This document shows positions 21,283-32,700 of a stretch of DNA of 64,000 nucleotides, one piece after another (position 1 is the first letter of the stretch; each line of letters starts with the position of its first letter). The notes beneath the pieces were generated by a model. That model was not told the DNA's origin. It ran no database searches and saw only the letters and a program-made list of their open reading frames with translations. Source of the DNA: Leptodactylus fallax (lineage: Eukaryota > Chordata > Amphibia > Anura > Leptodactylidae); the NCBI GenBank assembly GCA_947044405.1, contig CAMRHE010000168.1:1398501-1462500 (forward strand), read 5' to 3'. Both the position numbers and the translations under genes were made by a program.

Positions 21283-21850
21283 CTTTGCTTTCATTATATG
21301 TCTAAGTGGGAAGGCTACCTGGGTGCAGCTATTTCGAATGCCGACTAATTGCTTATTTGGGGACAGCCGCCTAAGACCTTTAGATGTGTTACACATAAAG
21401 AGAACTTTTACAAGATGTTGATGCACTGGTACCAGACGCTCTTCTCCACTCTTTTGACCCAAATGTACCGGATAATTGCTGGCATTGTGGTTCCCATCCA
21501 GCTCACATTTTTCATCTTTTCTGGTCCTGTCCCCTTCTCCAACCTTTCTAGTGCCAGGTTCAGAACTTGGCAGAGCAGGTATTTGGCATATGCCTCCCTT
21601 TATTGCCCAGATCCTACCTTCTCAACTTGCCTCCAGACAGGATGCGTAAGCACTCTCTTTCTGATTCTCTTCCTCACCTCACCTATGTGTCTGGTGGCCA
21701 AACATTGGAGACAGCCTGCCCCCCTGCCCCCCTGCCCTTGAGGAGCTATACACTAGAATAAGAGATGCCCAGTTATTGGAGTACCTTACTTCCCTACTGA
21801 TTCACGAGGAGAAGTTTCAGGCAGTTTGAAAACCGTGGGATGAGTTTTGG
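21283..21850 (+). pseudogene. L1 ORF2, C-terminal part after the PLE insertion
   Basis: It reads WEGYLGAAISNAD, CVTHKENFYKMLMHWYQT and similar, matching the C-terminal region of Tx1/L1 ORF2. It resumes directly after the second copy of the 14-bp PLE target duplication. Several stops and frameshifts are present. Confidence 0.7.
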
Positions 21851-22135
21851 CCCACCCAGGCTCTGTAAATAGACAGTGATCTCTCTTTCTCTTTACTGGC
21901 TGTTCTTTCCTCCCTACCCTTTTGTTATCTGTCTTGTGCCTCCCCCTTGATTTATTTAGCTTCCTATGAGTCTGTATGGGCCCCTTCCTCCATATTGTAT
22001 TATTTACTACATATCTCTTTCTGCTTTAAGATGCTCCATGCAACCTGGTTATAAGTATTGTTCATTTTACACCTTGGTTATTGCTTGTTTGTATATTTAC
22101 GTGAAAACTTCTAACAGAAACACAGTTATATAAAA

Positions 22136-22408
22136 AGAATACAGCTGACATGTCATTTTGGCTGAATGTCATAAAAACAAAGCCCATAAGAAAGTTGCAC
22201 AGTTTTTCTCCAATTCCACTCCATAGTGAATTTTTTTTCCAGTTTCCCAGTACACTGTACGGAATAATAAATGGTACAATTATGAAGAACAATTTGCCCT
22301 GCAAACATTAAGCCCCCATATGGCTCTGTGAACAGAAAAATAAAGTTATGGGGTTTGGAAGGCATGGAGTCACAAAAGAAAATCGAAAAATGCCTGTGGC
22401 GGGAAGGG
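22136..22408 (+). repeat. TTAA-type dispersed repeat, right part after L1
   Basis: It resumes at AGAATACAGCTGACATGTC and continues through TTCCCAGTACACTGTACGG to GGCGGGAAGGG, the expected order for the family. It is cut at 22,408 by a palindromic MITE. Confidence 0.75.
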
Positions 22409-22874
22409 AACATAACCAAATTAAAATTTGTAAACAATTAAAAGTGGAACATTTTTGCAAATATAAGTATCTAAAAATTTTGCATAGTTTGTAAGATTTT
22501 CTCAAATCATCTTAGTGGTGACAGTCTTTTGTCCTGATCCTCTGTCACAACCATGAATGGAAGGAACTTTCTATGGTCTGGAACTTGTCAGAAACCTAGA
22601 CATGATTTCTTCAGTTATTGTGGACAAGTTAGGGACACTGCATGCTTGAGAAGATAACCTGACCACAATAACTGAGTCCATGGAAAGTTCCTGCATTCAT
22701 GGTCGTATCCATTGGTAACTGATCAAGACAGAAGACTCTAACCACTAAGAAGGTTAGAAAAAAAAAATCTTTAAAGCTATGCAAAATTTTTAAATACCTA
22801 TACTTGCAAAAATGTTTACCTTTTAATTATCTACATATTTAAATATGGTTATGTTCATGGCAAATCCACTTTAA
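22409..22874. mobile_element. Palindromic MITE, 466 bp
   Basis: GAACATAACCAAATT at the left and AAATATGGTTATGTTC at the right begin two long inverted arms (for example TTTTTGCAAATATAAG against TACTTGCAAAAATG). The right end is CCACTTTAA. A half copy lies at 34,890-35,028. No coding capacity. Confidence 0.7.
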
Positions 22875-23670
22875 GGAGTGCAGTTTTGAAAATGAGATGT
22901 TTTATGGGGGTTTCTAATACAAAGGCCTTTCAAAGCCCCTTCAGAACTGAATTAGTCCCTTGAACAATGGGTTTTAAAATTTTCTTAAAAATTTGGAAAA
23001 TTGATAGTAGAATGCTCCTTAATGCCTCTCTACACAAGATAAAGCTCCTTAGTCCCCCATACACAGCAAAATGCTCCTAAATGCCCCCCTCAATATAAAG
23101 TCCCTTAGCCCCCCAAACAGTATAATGTAGCTTAGTGCCCCCACAAAGTATAATACATCTTAGTGCCCCACACACAATATAATACAGTGTTTGTGGCATG
23201 CTGCACTTATTGACACACTGACACAAGCACTGACTGACATACTACATATACTGATACATTCTGAATGACATGTTGTACTTGCTGACACTGACAAACACTG
23301 AATGACACTAGCACAGATACTAACTGACATGCTGCCCATTAAAGGTCCATTTACACTCACCAATTGTCAATGTGATTCTAGTTTCTGCGCAGCATTAATG
23401 TCTAGGTCACTGTTTACAAAGGAGAAGATCGAAGATAAAGCTTTTTTTGCATTTATTGTTCACTATCAGTTATAATGCTGTGAAAATAACTGTTATCACC
23501 TCTGTTAGCCATGTTTCTACACTTCTGAGACAGAGATGATATCATCTGAGCTGTGCAATCCAAAGGAGACAATCAGGGCCTGTCAGTAAGCTCAGTATGT
23601 AAACATTTGTGTCATTAAGTGAAGAATGTCAGTAAATGATTTTTTCAAGAAAGTTGGATGATTTAGCAAG
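22875..23670. other. Repeat fragments, no gene
   Basis: 22,880-23,010 matches the tail of the array at 41,290-41,440 (CAGTTTTGAAAATG, CCCCTTCAGAACTGAA). 23,020-23,180 holds degenerate CTTAGTGCCCCCACA units. 23,200-23,340 is rich in ACTGACA words. The rest is unassigned. Confidence 0.5.
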
Positions 23671-23719
23671 CAAGTGTGTCAGGGGTGTTCCAGTTCTTAA
23701 TTTTGCTGGATAGTAAGGC

Positions 23720-24019
23720 TTAAAGGGATTGCCCCACGAAGTGAAGACTGCCGGATCTTTGTTTCGCCCCACATTCACACTGAGCACATCCAGGCTGAAT
23801 GTGGGCAAGACGCATGGCGGTTGGTGCTCCCATTCACTTCAATGGGATCACCGGAGAAGGCCAAGTGCTGTACTTCGGCAACATCCAGTACTCCCATTTA
23901 AGTGAATTGGAGTGCTGACTATCACTGTTTCTGGCCACACTCAGCCTGGCTGTGCTCAGGTTGAATGTGGAGTGGGAGAAAGGTCCTTCAGTCTTTACTT
24001 CGTGGGAGAACCCCTTTAA
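23720..24019. mobile_element. TTAA MITE, 300 bp
   Basis: The ends are TTAAAGGGATTGCCCCACGA and TCGTGGGAGAACCCCTTTAA, with long inverted arms. It sits exactly at the central TTAA of a larger palindrome (GGATAGTAAGGC before it, GCCTTGCTATCC after it). Confidence 0.85.
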
Positions 24020-24244
24020 GCCTTGCTATCCAGCAAATACTTTATGCTTACCTGTCCGTTCAGCTAGAAAGTCTCAGTTTAGGTCCCTGGTGTTCCTGAC
24101 CTTTGGCTAGCACAGGAGTGTGTCAGTCTGTGGCTGAATGCTGATGCTTTTTTCAAATGGAGCATCAGCGCTCATCCACTGATTGGCTGAAGTGCTTGTG
24201 CACAAACAGAAAGACTGAGTAACTGAATGGAGACCCTCCACTGG

Positions 24245-25214
24245 CATACCTCCCAACCGTCCCGGATTCTGCGGGACAGTCCCGGATTGTGGGTCCTGTC
24301 CCGCTGTCCCAGTCGGTGGGAGGTATGTCCCGGTTTTCCAGAGGATGCAGATGAGTTGAATACAATGGTGAATGAAGCAAGAGTCGTCCGCAGACAGCTC
24401 CCGCTTCTCCACTGTGCTCCACGTGTGCTCCAGCCCCGGGAGCTGTTGGCACGATGTCACTCACATTGTGCCTGCAGCTCTCAGAACACACCGTGACTAA
24501 GACTGCAGACAGAGCAGCAGGGGAGTGAGGAGAGGTGAGTATCAGGGTTTTTTATGTTAAACTTTGTGGGCAAATTGAGGGAGAACATGAAACTGGTGGC
24601 AGATGAAGGGGGCACATTAAACTGGAGGCAGATGAAGGGGGCACATTAAACTGGAGGCAGATGAAGGGGGAGCATTAAACTGGTGGCAGATGGAGGGGGA
24701 CATTAAACTGGGGCAACTGGAGGAGGACATTAAACCGTGGGAGTAGCTGGAGGGGGACATGTCTGCCTTTAGTTGCCCCCAGTTTAATGTCACCCTCCAG
24801 CTACCCCCACAGTTTAATGTCCCCCTCCAGCTGTCCCAGTTTAATGTCCCCCTCTAGTTGCCCCCAGTTTAATGTCCCGCTCCAGCTGCCATTAATTTAT
24901 TGTCCCCTTCCAACTGCCCCCACTGTTTAATGTTCCCCTCCAGCTGCCCTAGTTTCATGTCCCCCTCTAGTTTCCACCAGTTTAAACTAGGGCACTAGAA
25001 AAGAGACTTAATACTGTGGGGCAGTTGGAGGAGAACATTATAATGTGGGGGCATATAATGTTAGGGTGACTGTAGGAGCATTATAATGTGTGGGGTCACA
25101 AAGAAAAATGGATGAGAATGGACGGATTCAATGTAGAAGTGGGTGGGGCTAAATTTACAGAGGCGCGCTATGCATTTTGTACCTCTTTCTGTTCTTTGAA
25201 AGTTGGGAGGTATG
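24245..25214. mobile_element. hAT-like element, CATACCTCCCAAC type, 970 bp
   Basis: The ends CATACCTCCCAAC and GTTGGGAGGTATG are perfect inverted repeats. CACTGG precedes the left end and follows the right end, giving 6 visible bases of duplication. There is no transposase. The interior is a minisatellite in two opposite orientations. Confidence 0.8.
24585..24985. repeat. Inverted minisatellite array
   Basis: GGGGGCACATTAAACTGG units run forward at 24,605-24,750, and CCAGTTTAATGTCCCCC units run in the opposite direction at 24,778-24,985. The turn lies near 24,765. Confidence 0.85.
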
Positions 25215-25315
25215 CACTGGATCCCTGGCCAAACGGACAGGTATGTATACAGTAATTGTTATTTTAAGCCTTGCTATCTAGTAAAATTAAGAACTAGAAC
25301 ACCCGTTTAAGATGT

Positions 25316-26040
25316 TTTCCTTACTTCTGATGTGTGTTGCCCTGGGACCCTGTAACATTGTGTGTGTAATCCTGTTTTGCAACCATTATATTTGGTGCTC
25401 CATACATGCAGGAGAGGGCTCACATGCACACCAGGAAGCAGCAGAAACAGAGTAGGAGCTATCTACATGCAGGAAATAGAAGGAGTAGACAGAGAAGACC
25501 TTCTGTTGGGTACTAATATAATCATATTGAGGAGGCGCCTATTGTAAAAGAGGAGATGGGGAGGCAAGTGACAATCCTCTGCTGACAGCCAGGGAAGGGA
25601 AGAAGATAATCTTTCTGATGTCAGCATAATTGATGGTTCCTTGTTTGTGTTCTCTGTAGTTTGCAGTTACCAGAAGTACTGTGTTCTTAATGGGAAGAGA
25701 TGCGCCCTGCATAGTTGCATATCCCCCTGGCCTTGTTCCCTACAGGTATCATACGTAAACTGGAATAGCTGGAAATATCAAATAAGCTACTTCAAAATAA
25801 CCAAGAATGGATATAAAAGTAGAGATCATTTCATGCATCAACAAAATTGCACATGCATAAATACAAAGCACATAATCCCTAAGCAGTTCTGATTGATGGT
25901 CCATTTACACTGACAGATTTTTTATAGGTAATGAGTGCTGATGGACAATGTGGCATGTTGATAGGTCCTTGTTTATCTCCACTTATGTGGACCAATTATT
26001 GGGACTATATGTGCCCAAACAATCATTAATGTGATCGTTC
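25316..26040. other. Unassigned sequence
   Basis: I see no gene or clear repeat family. Confidence 0.4.
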
Positions 26041-26041
26041 A

Positions 26042-26255
26042 GGCTAGGTTCACACCTGCACCCGGTCTCCGCATGGGGATTCCGTTCCCCATTCCTCTTT
26101 AAAAATGCGGAGAGAAAAGTCCTGCAAGCACTGATTTTCTTGGACCCATTACAGTCTATGGGGTCCGTGGGTTTCTGGGGGTAATCGCTTTTTTAAGTGG
26201 ATTGGGTTTCTGTTTGGGGGTCCGAAAGTGAACCCCCGAACGCAGGAGTGAACAT
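26042..26255. mobile_element. GGTTCACAC-type MITE
   Basis: CTAGGTTCACACCTGC begins it and GAACGCAGGAGTGAAC ends it. The interior CCGTTCCCCATTCC and ATGCGGAGAGAAAAG match the copy at 55,945. Confidence 0.6.
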
Positions 26256-26767
26256 TTTCACCATTGTGTGTATTTATACAGTAAGAGGCGGTATGCAGGG
26301 CCGGCGTTAGGGGGGGGGGCAAACTGGGCAATTGCCCAGGGCCCCGTCCCCAAAGGGGCCCCCGGGATCCGGAATCTGATGACTCCGGATCCTGGACAAA
26401 TCAGGCCCGGACAAATCAATAACAGAAAGGGACCGCAGGGCCCCTTTCCGTAGTGAGTAAAAATAACAAACATTTTTACTCACCTGTCCTTGGGTCCGAC
26501 ATCATCTTCTGGCGTTCCGGACATCACCGCTGAGGCCAGGCCTCAGCCTTAGCGATCACGTGGGGGCGTGCTGACAGCTTGCCGCACGTAATCGCTGAGG
26601 CCCAATCACAGGCCTCAGCGGTGACGTCCACAACGCGTGACGTCAGCTGCAGAGAAGAAGCAGCCAGCGCCGGCGGGGATAACAGAGCAGCGCGAGGAGG
26701 CCCAGAAGAGGTAAGACAAGGTGAGTATAACTGATTGTTATTTTCTCTCACCTCCCCCCGGGCCTTC

Positions 26768-26811
26768 GATTATTATACTCTGGGGTCTGAAGAGACCCCA
26801 GAATATAATAT
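26768..26811. other. Conserved hairpin, copy 4
   Basis: ATTATTATACTCTGGGGTCT pairs with AGACCCCAGAATATAAT. Confidence 0.75.
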
Positions 26812-26816
26812 AATAA

Positions 26817-28400
26817 TAGCACTGTAGGGCCCCTGTGGAGCATTATACTGGGGGGCGCCTCTGGATAGCATATTATACTGGGGAAGGGGCCCTCTGGATA
26901 GCATGTTATATTCTGTGGAAAATTATAATGTGGGGGGGAGGGCTCTGGAGATAATGTTATATTATGTGGGGCCACTTTGGAGCATTATGCTCTCCAGAGG
27001 GGCCCCCCAGTATAATGCTCCACAGTGGCCCCACACAGTATAATATGCTCTCCAGAGGGGCCCCCCAGTATAATGCTCCAAAGTGGCCCCACAGAATATA
27101 ACATGCTCTCCAGAGCCCCCCCACTTTATAATACTCAATAGAGGACCCACAGAATATAACATGTTCTCCAGAGGGCCCCCTCCCCAGTATAATGCTCCAC
27201 AGTGGCCCCACACAGTATAATATGCTCTCCAGAGCCCCCCCAGTATAATGCTCCACGGTTTCCCCCACACAGTATAATATGCTCTCCAGAGGGGCCCTCC
27301 AGTATATTATACTGTGCGGGGCCACTGTGGAGCATTATACTGGGGGGGCTCTGGAGAGCATGTAATACTGTTTTGGGCCACTGTGGAGCATTATACTGGG
27401 GGAGGCTCTGGAGAGCATATTATACTGTTTTGGGCCGCTGTGGAGTATTATACTGGGGAAACCTCTCTGGGCAGTATATTATACTGTGTGGAGGCCATTT
27501 CTGGAGCATGTTATACTGAGTGGGGTCACTGTGGAGCATTATTCTGGGGGGGGCCATCAGCAGAGCATATTATGTTGCGTGGCGCCATTGTGGGGCATTA
27601 TTCGGGGGGGACTAATGAGCATTATACTAGGGGGCCCTCTGGGGAGCATATTATACTGCGTGGGGCCTACTGTGGAACATTATACTGGGGGGACGCTCTG
27701 GGGAGCATAATATATTGTGTGGGGCCACTGTGGAGCAAAATACTGGAGGGGGCACTGTGGAGCATTATATTAGCGGGGGCCCTCTGGGGAGCATATTATA
27801 CTATGGGCCACTGTGGAGCTTTATACTGGGGGAAGGGACAGTGTGGGGAGCCTGTCATACTGTGTGGGAACAATGTGGAGTGTATTATATTTTGTGGGGC
27901 TTTTCGGAATCATATGATACTCTGTGGGGCCATTGTAGAGCATTATACTGGGGGGAACTGTGGGGAACATATTATACTGTGGGGGACCACTGTGGAGCAT
28001 TATACTGGGGAACCCCTCTGGGGAGTATATTATACTGTGTGGAGGTCATTATGGAGCATGTTATACTGTGTTAGGCCACTGGAGCATTATACTGGGGAGG
28101 CATTGTGGGGTGCATATTATACTGTATGGAGCATATTATATTGTGTGGGGCTGCTGGGGAGCATATTGCACTGTCTGGGGCCACTAAGGGGTAGTATACT
28201 GTGTGGGCCACTGTGGAGTATTATACTGTGTGGAGCCTTACATACCATGTGGGGCCACTATGGGGGGCTCAGGGGAGCATTTTATACTGTGTGGGGTCAC
28301 TGTGGAGCATTATATACCATGTGGGGAAACTGGAGGGCTCAGGAGAGCATTTTATACTGTGGAGCATTATATACCATGTGGAGCATTATACTGTGGGGGG
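26817..28400. repeat. Inverted minisatellite array, 56-60 bp units
   Basis: Unit: CCACTGTGGAGCATTATACTGGGG plus CTCTGGAGAGCATATTATACTG. Units before about 27,305 are in reverse orientation and those after 27,312 are forward, so the array folds back on itself. Successive CCACTGTGG starts at 27,322, 27,378 and 27,435 show the spacing. A 418-codon open frame (27,314-28,570) is a product of the repeat and lacks any domain. Confidence 0.88.
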
Positions 28401-29399
28401 GGGGCTCACAATTCCTGCTGGCAGCCCTGTGTGCTATGTCTGCATCACAGCTCCCTCACTATAATCTTGCACATACGTGTAGTGCCCCATGGCCATGTCA
28501 TTCCCCATACAGTACTGTGCATGAACTGGCCATGGAGTTATTGGGGCCTGCACAGTATTATAGGGGCTGACTATACTGGGAACATACTCAGTAACACCAG
28601 ATAGTCAGCACATATGTAAGACTTCAGTGAAGGAGCCGTGGTGTAGGCTATTAGCAGGAAGCTGTTGGGTGGGGCCCCAGAACAAGATCCTCTGGTGGGC
28701 CTAAGGCCCTTCAGTCCGACACTGTATAATGGAGAACTATTATATATAAGGATGGGTTACTATATATAATTGGGAAACTTAAGTATGAGGGGGCTATTAT
28801 AAGGGGGAACTATTATTTATAAGATGGGCTATTATTTATAAGCGGGGAACTATTATATATAAGGCATCCATTACAAGAGGGGAGCTATTATTTATAAGAG
28901 AGGAACTTTTTATAAGGGGGATATAATTGTTAAGTGGGCTTATTTATAAAGGGGGCTATTAGTGATAATGTGGACTATTATTTATAAGGGTAACTATTAT
29001 TTATGATAGGGCTATTATTTATAAGGGAGCAGTATTATTTTTACGGGGTGTCTGTTACTGATAAGGGGGAATATTACTGATACAGGGCACTATTTATCAT
29101 TTATAAGGGATATATTACTGATAATGTGTAATATTATTTATAAGCAGAGACTATTATTTATAAGGAGGCGCTATAATAACTGATGACTGGGTGCAAAAAT
29201 CTATTAGGTGGTACAAAGGTGTTCATTTGAATTGTGTGTAGTAAAATGGGGCTTATTACTTTTTTGTTGGCAGAAAGGAGGCATTATTATAGGGGTTGCC
29301 ACTGCAAGACGATGGTGTTGTTTGCATATCAGCATTTGGGGCCCCGCTTTTAATTTTGTCCAGGGCCCCACTTTGTCTAAAACCGGCCCTGGCGGTATG

Positions 29400-30067
29400 A
29401 GTACGTGATCATGCGTTATGCTGCATAAAAGATGCTATCAGCTGACAAATGATATGTTGGCTTAGACTAGGGCTATATAGATGTTGCACAGAAGTCATGT
29501 GACTAAAACAGTCACACAACTTTTTTAGAGCTGTGCTTTGGCTGTAAAAATGCAAATAAACGTTCATTCCCCATCATTATTCCTTCTAAAGGGCCCTTAT
29601 GTCCAAACAGTGCAAGGGCCTATCATGGTAGCACAGGCCCTGATCCATGTTTCACACTAGCTTTGTCAGGGTACATCATTGTTCCCAAAATGCTTGAAAT
29701 CTTATCACTGAATCCTGGTAAATCCTGTCTTCTACAGTGTAAAAATATATGCTTGAAAGCACATTATTCAGTCCAGTCATGAGATTCAAAGCATCAAACA
29801 TTGCATTAAGAAAATAATTACCTTGTGGTATTCCGTAGTATGTTGTGCTTGCTGTATAAAATCCATTCCGATTAAAGTCATGCTTTTCTAAGCAAACATT
29901 TTAGAAAACAGTAATCGCATTGAAAGGAACATCTTAGTGAGCTGTAGCAGTGATTGCAGTTTATGTAGAGATGTAGCAAAAATTGACTTAGCACAGATTA
30001 CTTGCTGCAGTGTGATATCTTATCATAACACAAAATAATTTACAGAAATACTTCTAGAAAAGTAAAG
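29400..30067. other. Unassigned sequence
   Basis: No gene or repeat family recognised. Confidence 0.4.
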
Positions 30068-30400
30068 TTAGAGGGAACCTGTCACCATAAAAATAATAAT
30101 CTACAGGCTCCATGTTATGGAGAAGGGGAGTTGAGCAGATTGATGTATTGTTTTTTTGGGAAAAGATTCACCATAATCTGTAATATATCCATTTATTTAG
30201 CTGTTACTCAGTGTTAGGACCACCCACTAGACTCAATTACTCCTTCCAAGCATAGAAAAATCAGTGAAATAAATGAAAAAATGACAGGTTATACTAAATC
30301 TTTTCTAACAAAACTATATATCAATCTGCTCAGCTCCTTCTGTTCGTAACATGATGCTTGCAGATTACACAGCATTTTTATAGTGACCGGTTCCCTTTAA
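30068..30400. mobile_element. TTAA MITE, GGGAACCTGTCACC type
   Basis: The left end TTAGAGGGAACCTGTCACC and right end GTGACCGGTTCCCTTTAA are inverted. Arms include ATCAATCTGCTCAGCTCC against its complement near 30,130. Confidence 0.8.
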
Positions 30401-30477
30401 AGATCAGTGTCACAGTGTAATTAACACATTTAAGGGTTATCTAGCTTCCAAAAATTAACTGCAAATACAGTACAGAC

Positions 30478-31819
30478 CAAAAGTTTGGACACACCTTCTC
30501 ATTTCAAGAGTTTTCTGTATTTTCATGACTATAAAAATTGTAGATTCACACTGTAGGCATCAAAACTATGAATTAACACATGTGGAATTATATACTTAAC
30601 AAAAAAGTGTGAAACAACTGAAAATATGTCTTATATTCTAGCTTCTTCAAAGTAGCCACCTTTTGCTTTGATTACTGCTTTGCACACTCTTGGCATTCTC
30701 TTGATGAGCTTCAAGAGGTAGTCAGCTGAAATGGTTTTCACTTCACAGGTGTGCCCTGTCAGGTTTAATAAGTGGGATTTCTTGCCTTATAAATGGGGTT
30801 GGGACCATCAGTTGTGTTGTTCAGAAGTCAGGTGGATACACAGCTGATAGTCCTACTGAATGAGTGTTAGAATTTGTATTATGGCAAGAAAAAAGCAGCT
30901 AAGTAAAGAAAAACGAGTGGCCATCATTACTTTAAGAAATGAAGGTTAGTCAGTCTGAAAAATTGGGAAAACTTTGAAAGTGTCCCCAAGTGCAGTGGCA
31001 AAAAACAATCGAGCGCTACAAAGAAACTGGCTCACATGAGGACCGCCCGAGGAAAGGAAGACCAAGAGTCACCTATACTGCGGAGGATAAGTTCATCCGA
31101 GTCACCAGCCTCCGAAATCGCAGGTTAACAGCAGCTCAGATTAGAGACCAGGTCAATGCCACACAGAGTTCTAGCAGCAGACACTTCTCTACAACAACTG
31201 TTAAGAGGAGACTGTGTGCAGCAGGCCTTCATGGTAAAATAGCTGCTAGGAAACCACTGCTAAGGACAGGCAACAAGCAGAAGAGACTTGTTTGGGCTAA
31301 AGAACACAAGGAATTAGACCTGTGGAAATCTGTGCTTTGGTCTGATGAGTCCAAATTTGAGATCTTTGGTTCCAACCACCGTGTCTTTGTGCGACGCAGA
31401 AAAGGTGAACGAATGGACTCTACATGCCTGGTTCCCACCGTGAAGCATGGTGGAGGAGGTGTGATGGTGTGGGGGTGCTTTGCTAGTGACACTGTTGGGG
31501 ATTTATTCAAAATTGAAGGAATACTGAACCAGCATGGTTACCACAGCATCTTGCATTTCAGGTGACTACCTCTTGAAGCTCATCAAGAGAATGCCAAGAG
31601 TGTGCAAAGCAGTAATCAAAGCAAAAGGTGGCTACTTTGAAGAACCTAGAATATAAGACATATTTTCAGTTGTTTCACACTTTTTTGTTAAGTATATAAT
31701 TCCACATGTGTTAATTCATAGTTTTGATGCCTTCAGTGTGAATCTACAATTTTTATAGTCATGAAAATACAGAAAACTCTTGGAATGAGAAGGTGTGTCC
31801 AAACTTTTGGTCTGTACTG
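30478..31819 (+). mobile_element. Tc1/mariner element, DD38E type, internally deleted
   Basis: The termini CAGTACAGACCAAAAG are inverted at both ends, with TA at 30,476 and 31,820. It belongs to the same family as the intact copy at 44,074 but is 289 bp shorter. Confidence 0.93.
30881..31656 (+). pseudogene. DD38E-type transposase, dead copy
   Basis: The start MARKKQLSKEKRVAI is readable. Then come two in-frame stops (TAG and TGA near 30,945-30,957) and a +1 insertion near 31,000 relative to the intact sibling. From 30,990 the frame reads through the GRPR motif, the first aspartate (WSDESKF) and the KHGGGGVMVWG box. A deletion of about 290 bp after SIL removes the second aspartate and the glutamate. 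The last codons (KAVIKAKGGYF) remain inside the terminal repeat. Confidence 0.9.
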
Positions 31820-31821
31820 TA

Positions 31822-32700
31822 CATCCACAACAGTGCTAAATACTCGCTGTTCCTTTGTGCACACTTAGCTTTGCTTTATTTTACTTGCTGCTCCTTGTAT
31901 TGCTGTTATTTACATGCAGTGAATCTGTGGACAAACTACATTTCCCATGATTCATCTGCCTGTTCTCATTCAGTGTACCCCTCCCTTCTCCACTCTCCCC
32001 TGTGAGCAAATTCCCTCCCTGCTACAGGGTCTGTTTTGTGTCACAGTGTTTGTCTTGTGTCTCACTTCTTCAGTCTGTGCAGTATAGCTCTTTTCCACTT
32101 ATCTGACCAGGCAGTAAATCACTTCCATGAGTGGCTTCAAGGGGTAAAGAGGTCACGTGTTGCTGTGATATTTTGTTTGCTGGCTGAACTGCTCACAGGG
32201 AGGGGTAATGAGCTTGCAAATGTAACAACACAGCTGTGGTTAATGACCTGAAAATTAATCAGATAAACAGTGCTGAATTTAAACAGGATATATATTAGAA
32301 AGTGTTTCGTATTTATGCATCCTGTTATTTGGCCCATATTTTTTTTAAAGTGGATAACCCCTTTAAGGCCCCCACATTTTTTTGAATATTTTGCAGCAGT
32401 TTTTGAGCCAAACCCAGGAGTGGCTACAAAAGGAATGAAAAAATATAAAGGAAGCTCTTATACTTTTCCATTCTGCTCAAATAACTTTTGCTTTAGCAAC
32501 AAAAAAACAGCTTTTCCACGCTGTGGGGCTTTTGCCTAAATTGGTTTTCCAGGATAAATAAACTGATGACCTTTCCTGAAGATTGGCAGGGGCTCGGGGA
32601 ATGTTTGGTGTTTTGATTGCGTTTTATTAAAATTTTTATGGAAGGTGAAATGGCAAAAAAACGGCAGCTCGCCTCTGGGTTTTCTTTCCTGCTACAGTGT
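31822..32700. other. Unassigned sequence with a 22-bp TTAA palindrome
   Basis: No gene seen. At 32,345-32,366 lies TTAAAGTGGATAACCCCTTTAA in two halves (TTAAAGTGG / ACCCCTTTAA), two T2-like ends joined with almost nothing between. Confidence 0.5.

Larger units (their letters stand above)
13329..22135 (+). mobile_element. L1/Tx1-type LINE copy, interrupted
   Basis: A 12-bp perfect target duplication AGAATACAGCTG borders it (13,317-13,328 and 22,136-22,147). The body is ORF2 sequence (13,340-14,557 and 21,283-21,850) followed by a 3' untranslated region ending ACACAGTTATATAAAA. It is 5'-truncated and split by the PLE at 14,558-21,282. Confidence 0.8.
23682..25310. mobile_element. Older palindromic MITE hosting two insertions
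   Basis: GGGGTGTTCCAGTTCTTAAT at the left pairs with TTAAGAACTAGAACACCCG at the right. TGCTTACCTGTCCGTT and ACGGACAGGTATGTA pair further in. A 300-bp MITE and a 970-bp hAT element lie inside. Confidence 0.6.
26296..29391. mobile_element. hAT-like non-autonomous element, 3,096 bp
   Basis: The ends are CAGGGCCGGCGTTAG and CTAAAACCGGCCCTG, flanked by a perfect 8-bp duplication GCGGTATG (26,288-26,295 and 29,392-29,399). There is no transposase. The interior has the conserved hairpin, a large inverted minisatellite, a right end of the 2606-type hAT (CAGTCCGACACTG near 28,725) and TTATAAGGGGG-type repeats (28,740-29,170). Confidence 0.9.

Noticed and set aside
27314..28570. Long open frame of 418 codons with G-H-C-G-A-L-Y-W repeats
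   Set aside because: It is produced by the minisatellite; several frames are open on both strands and no domain is present.
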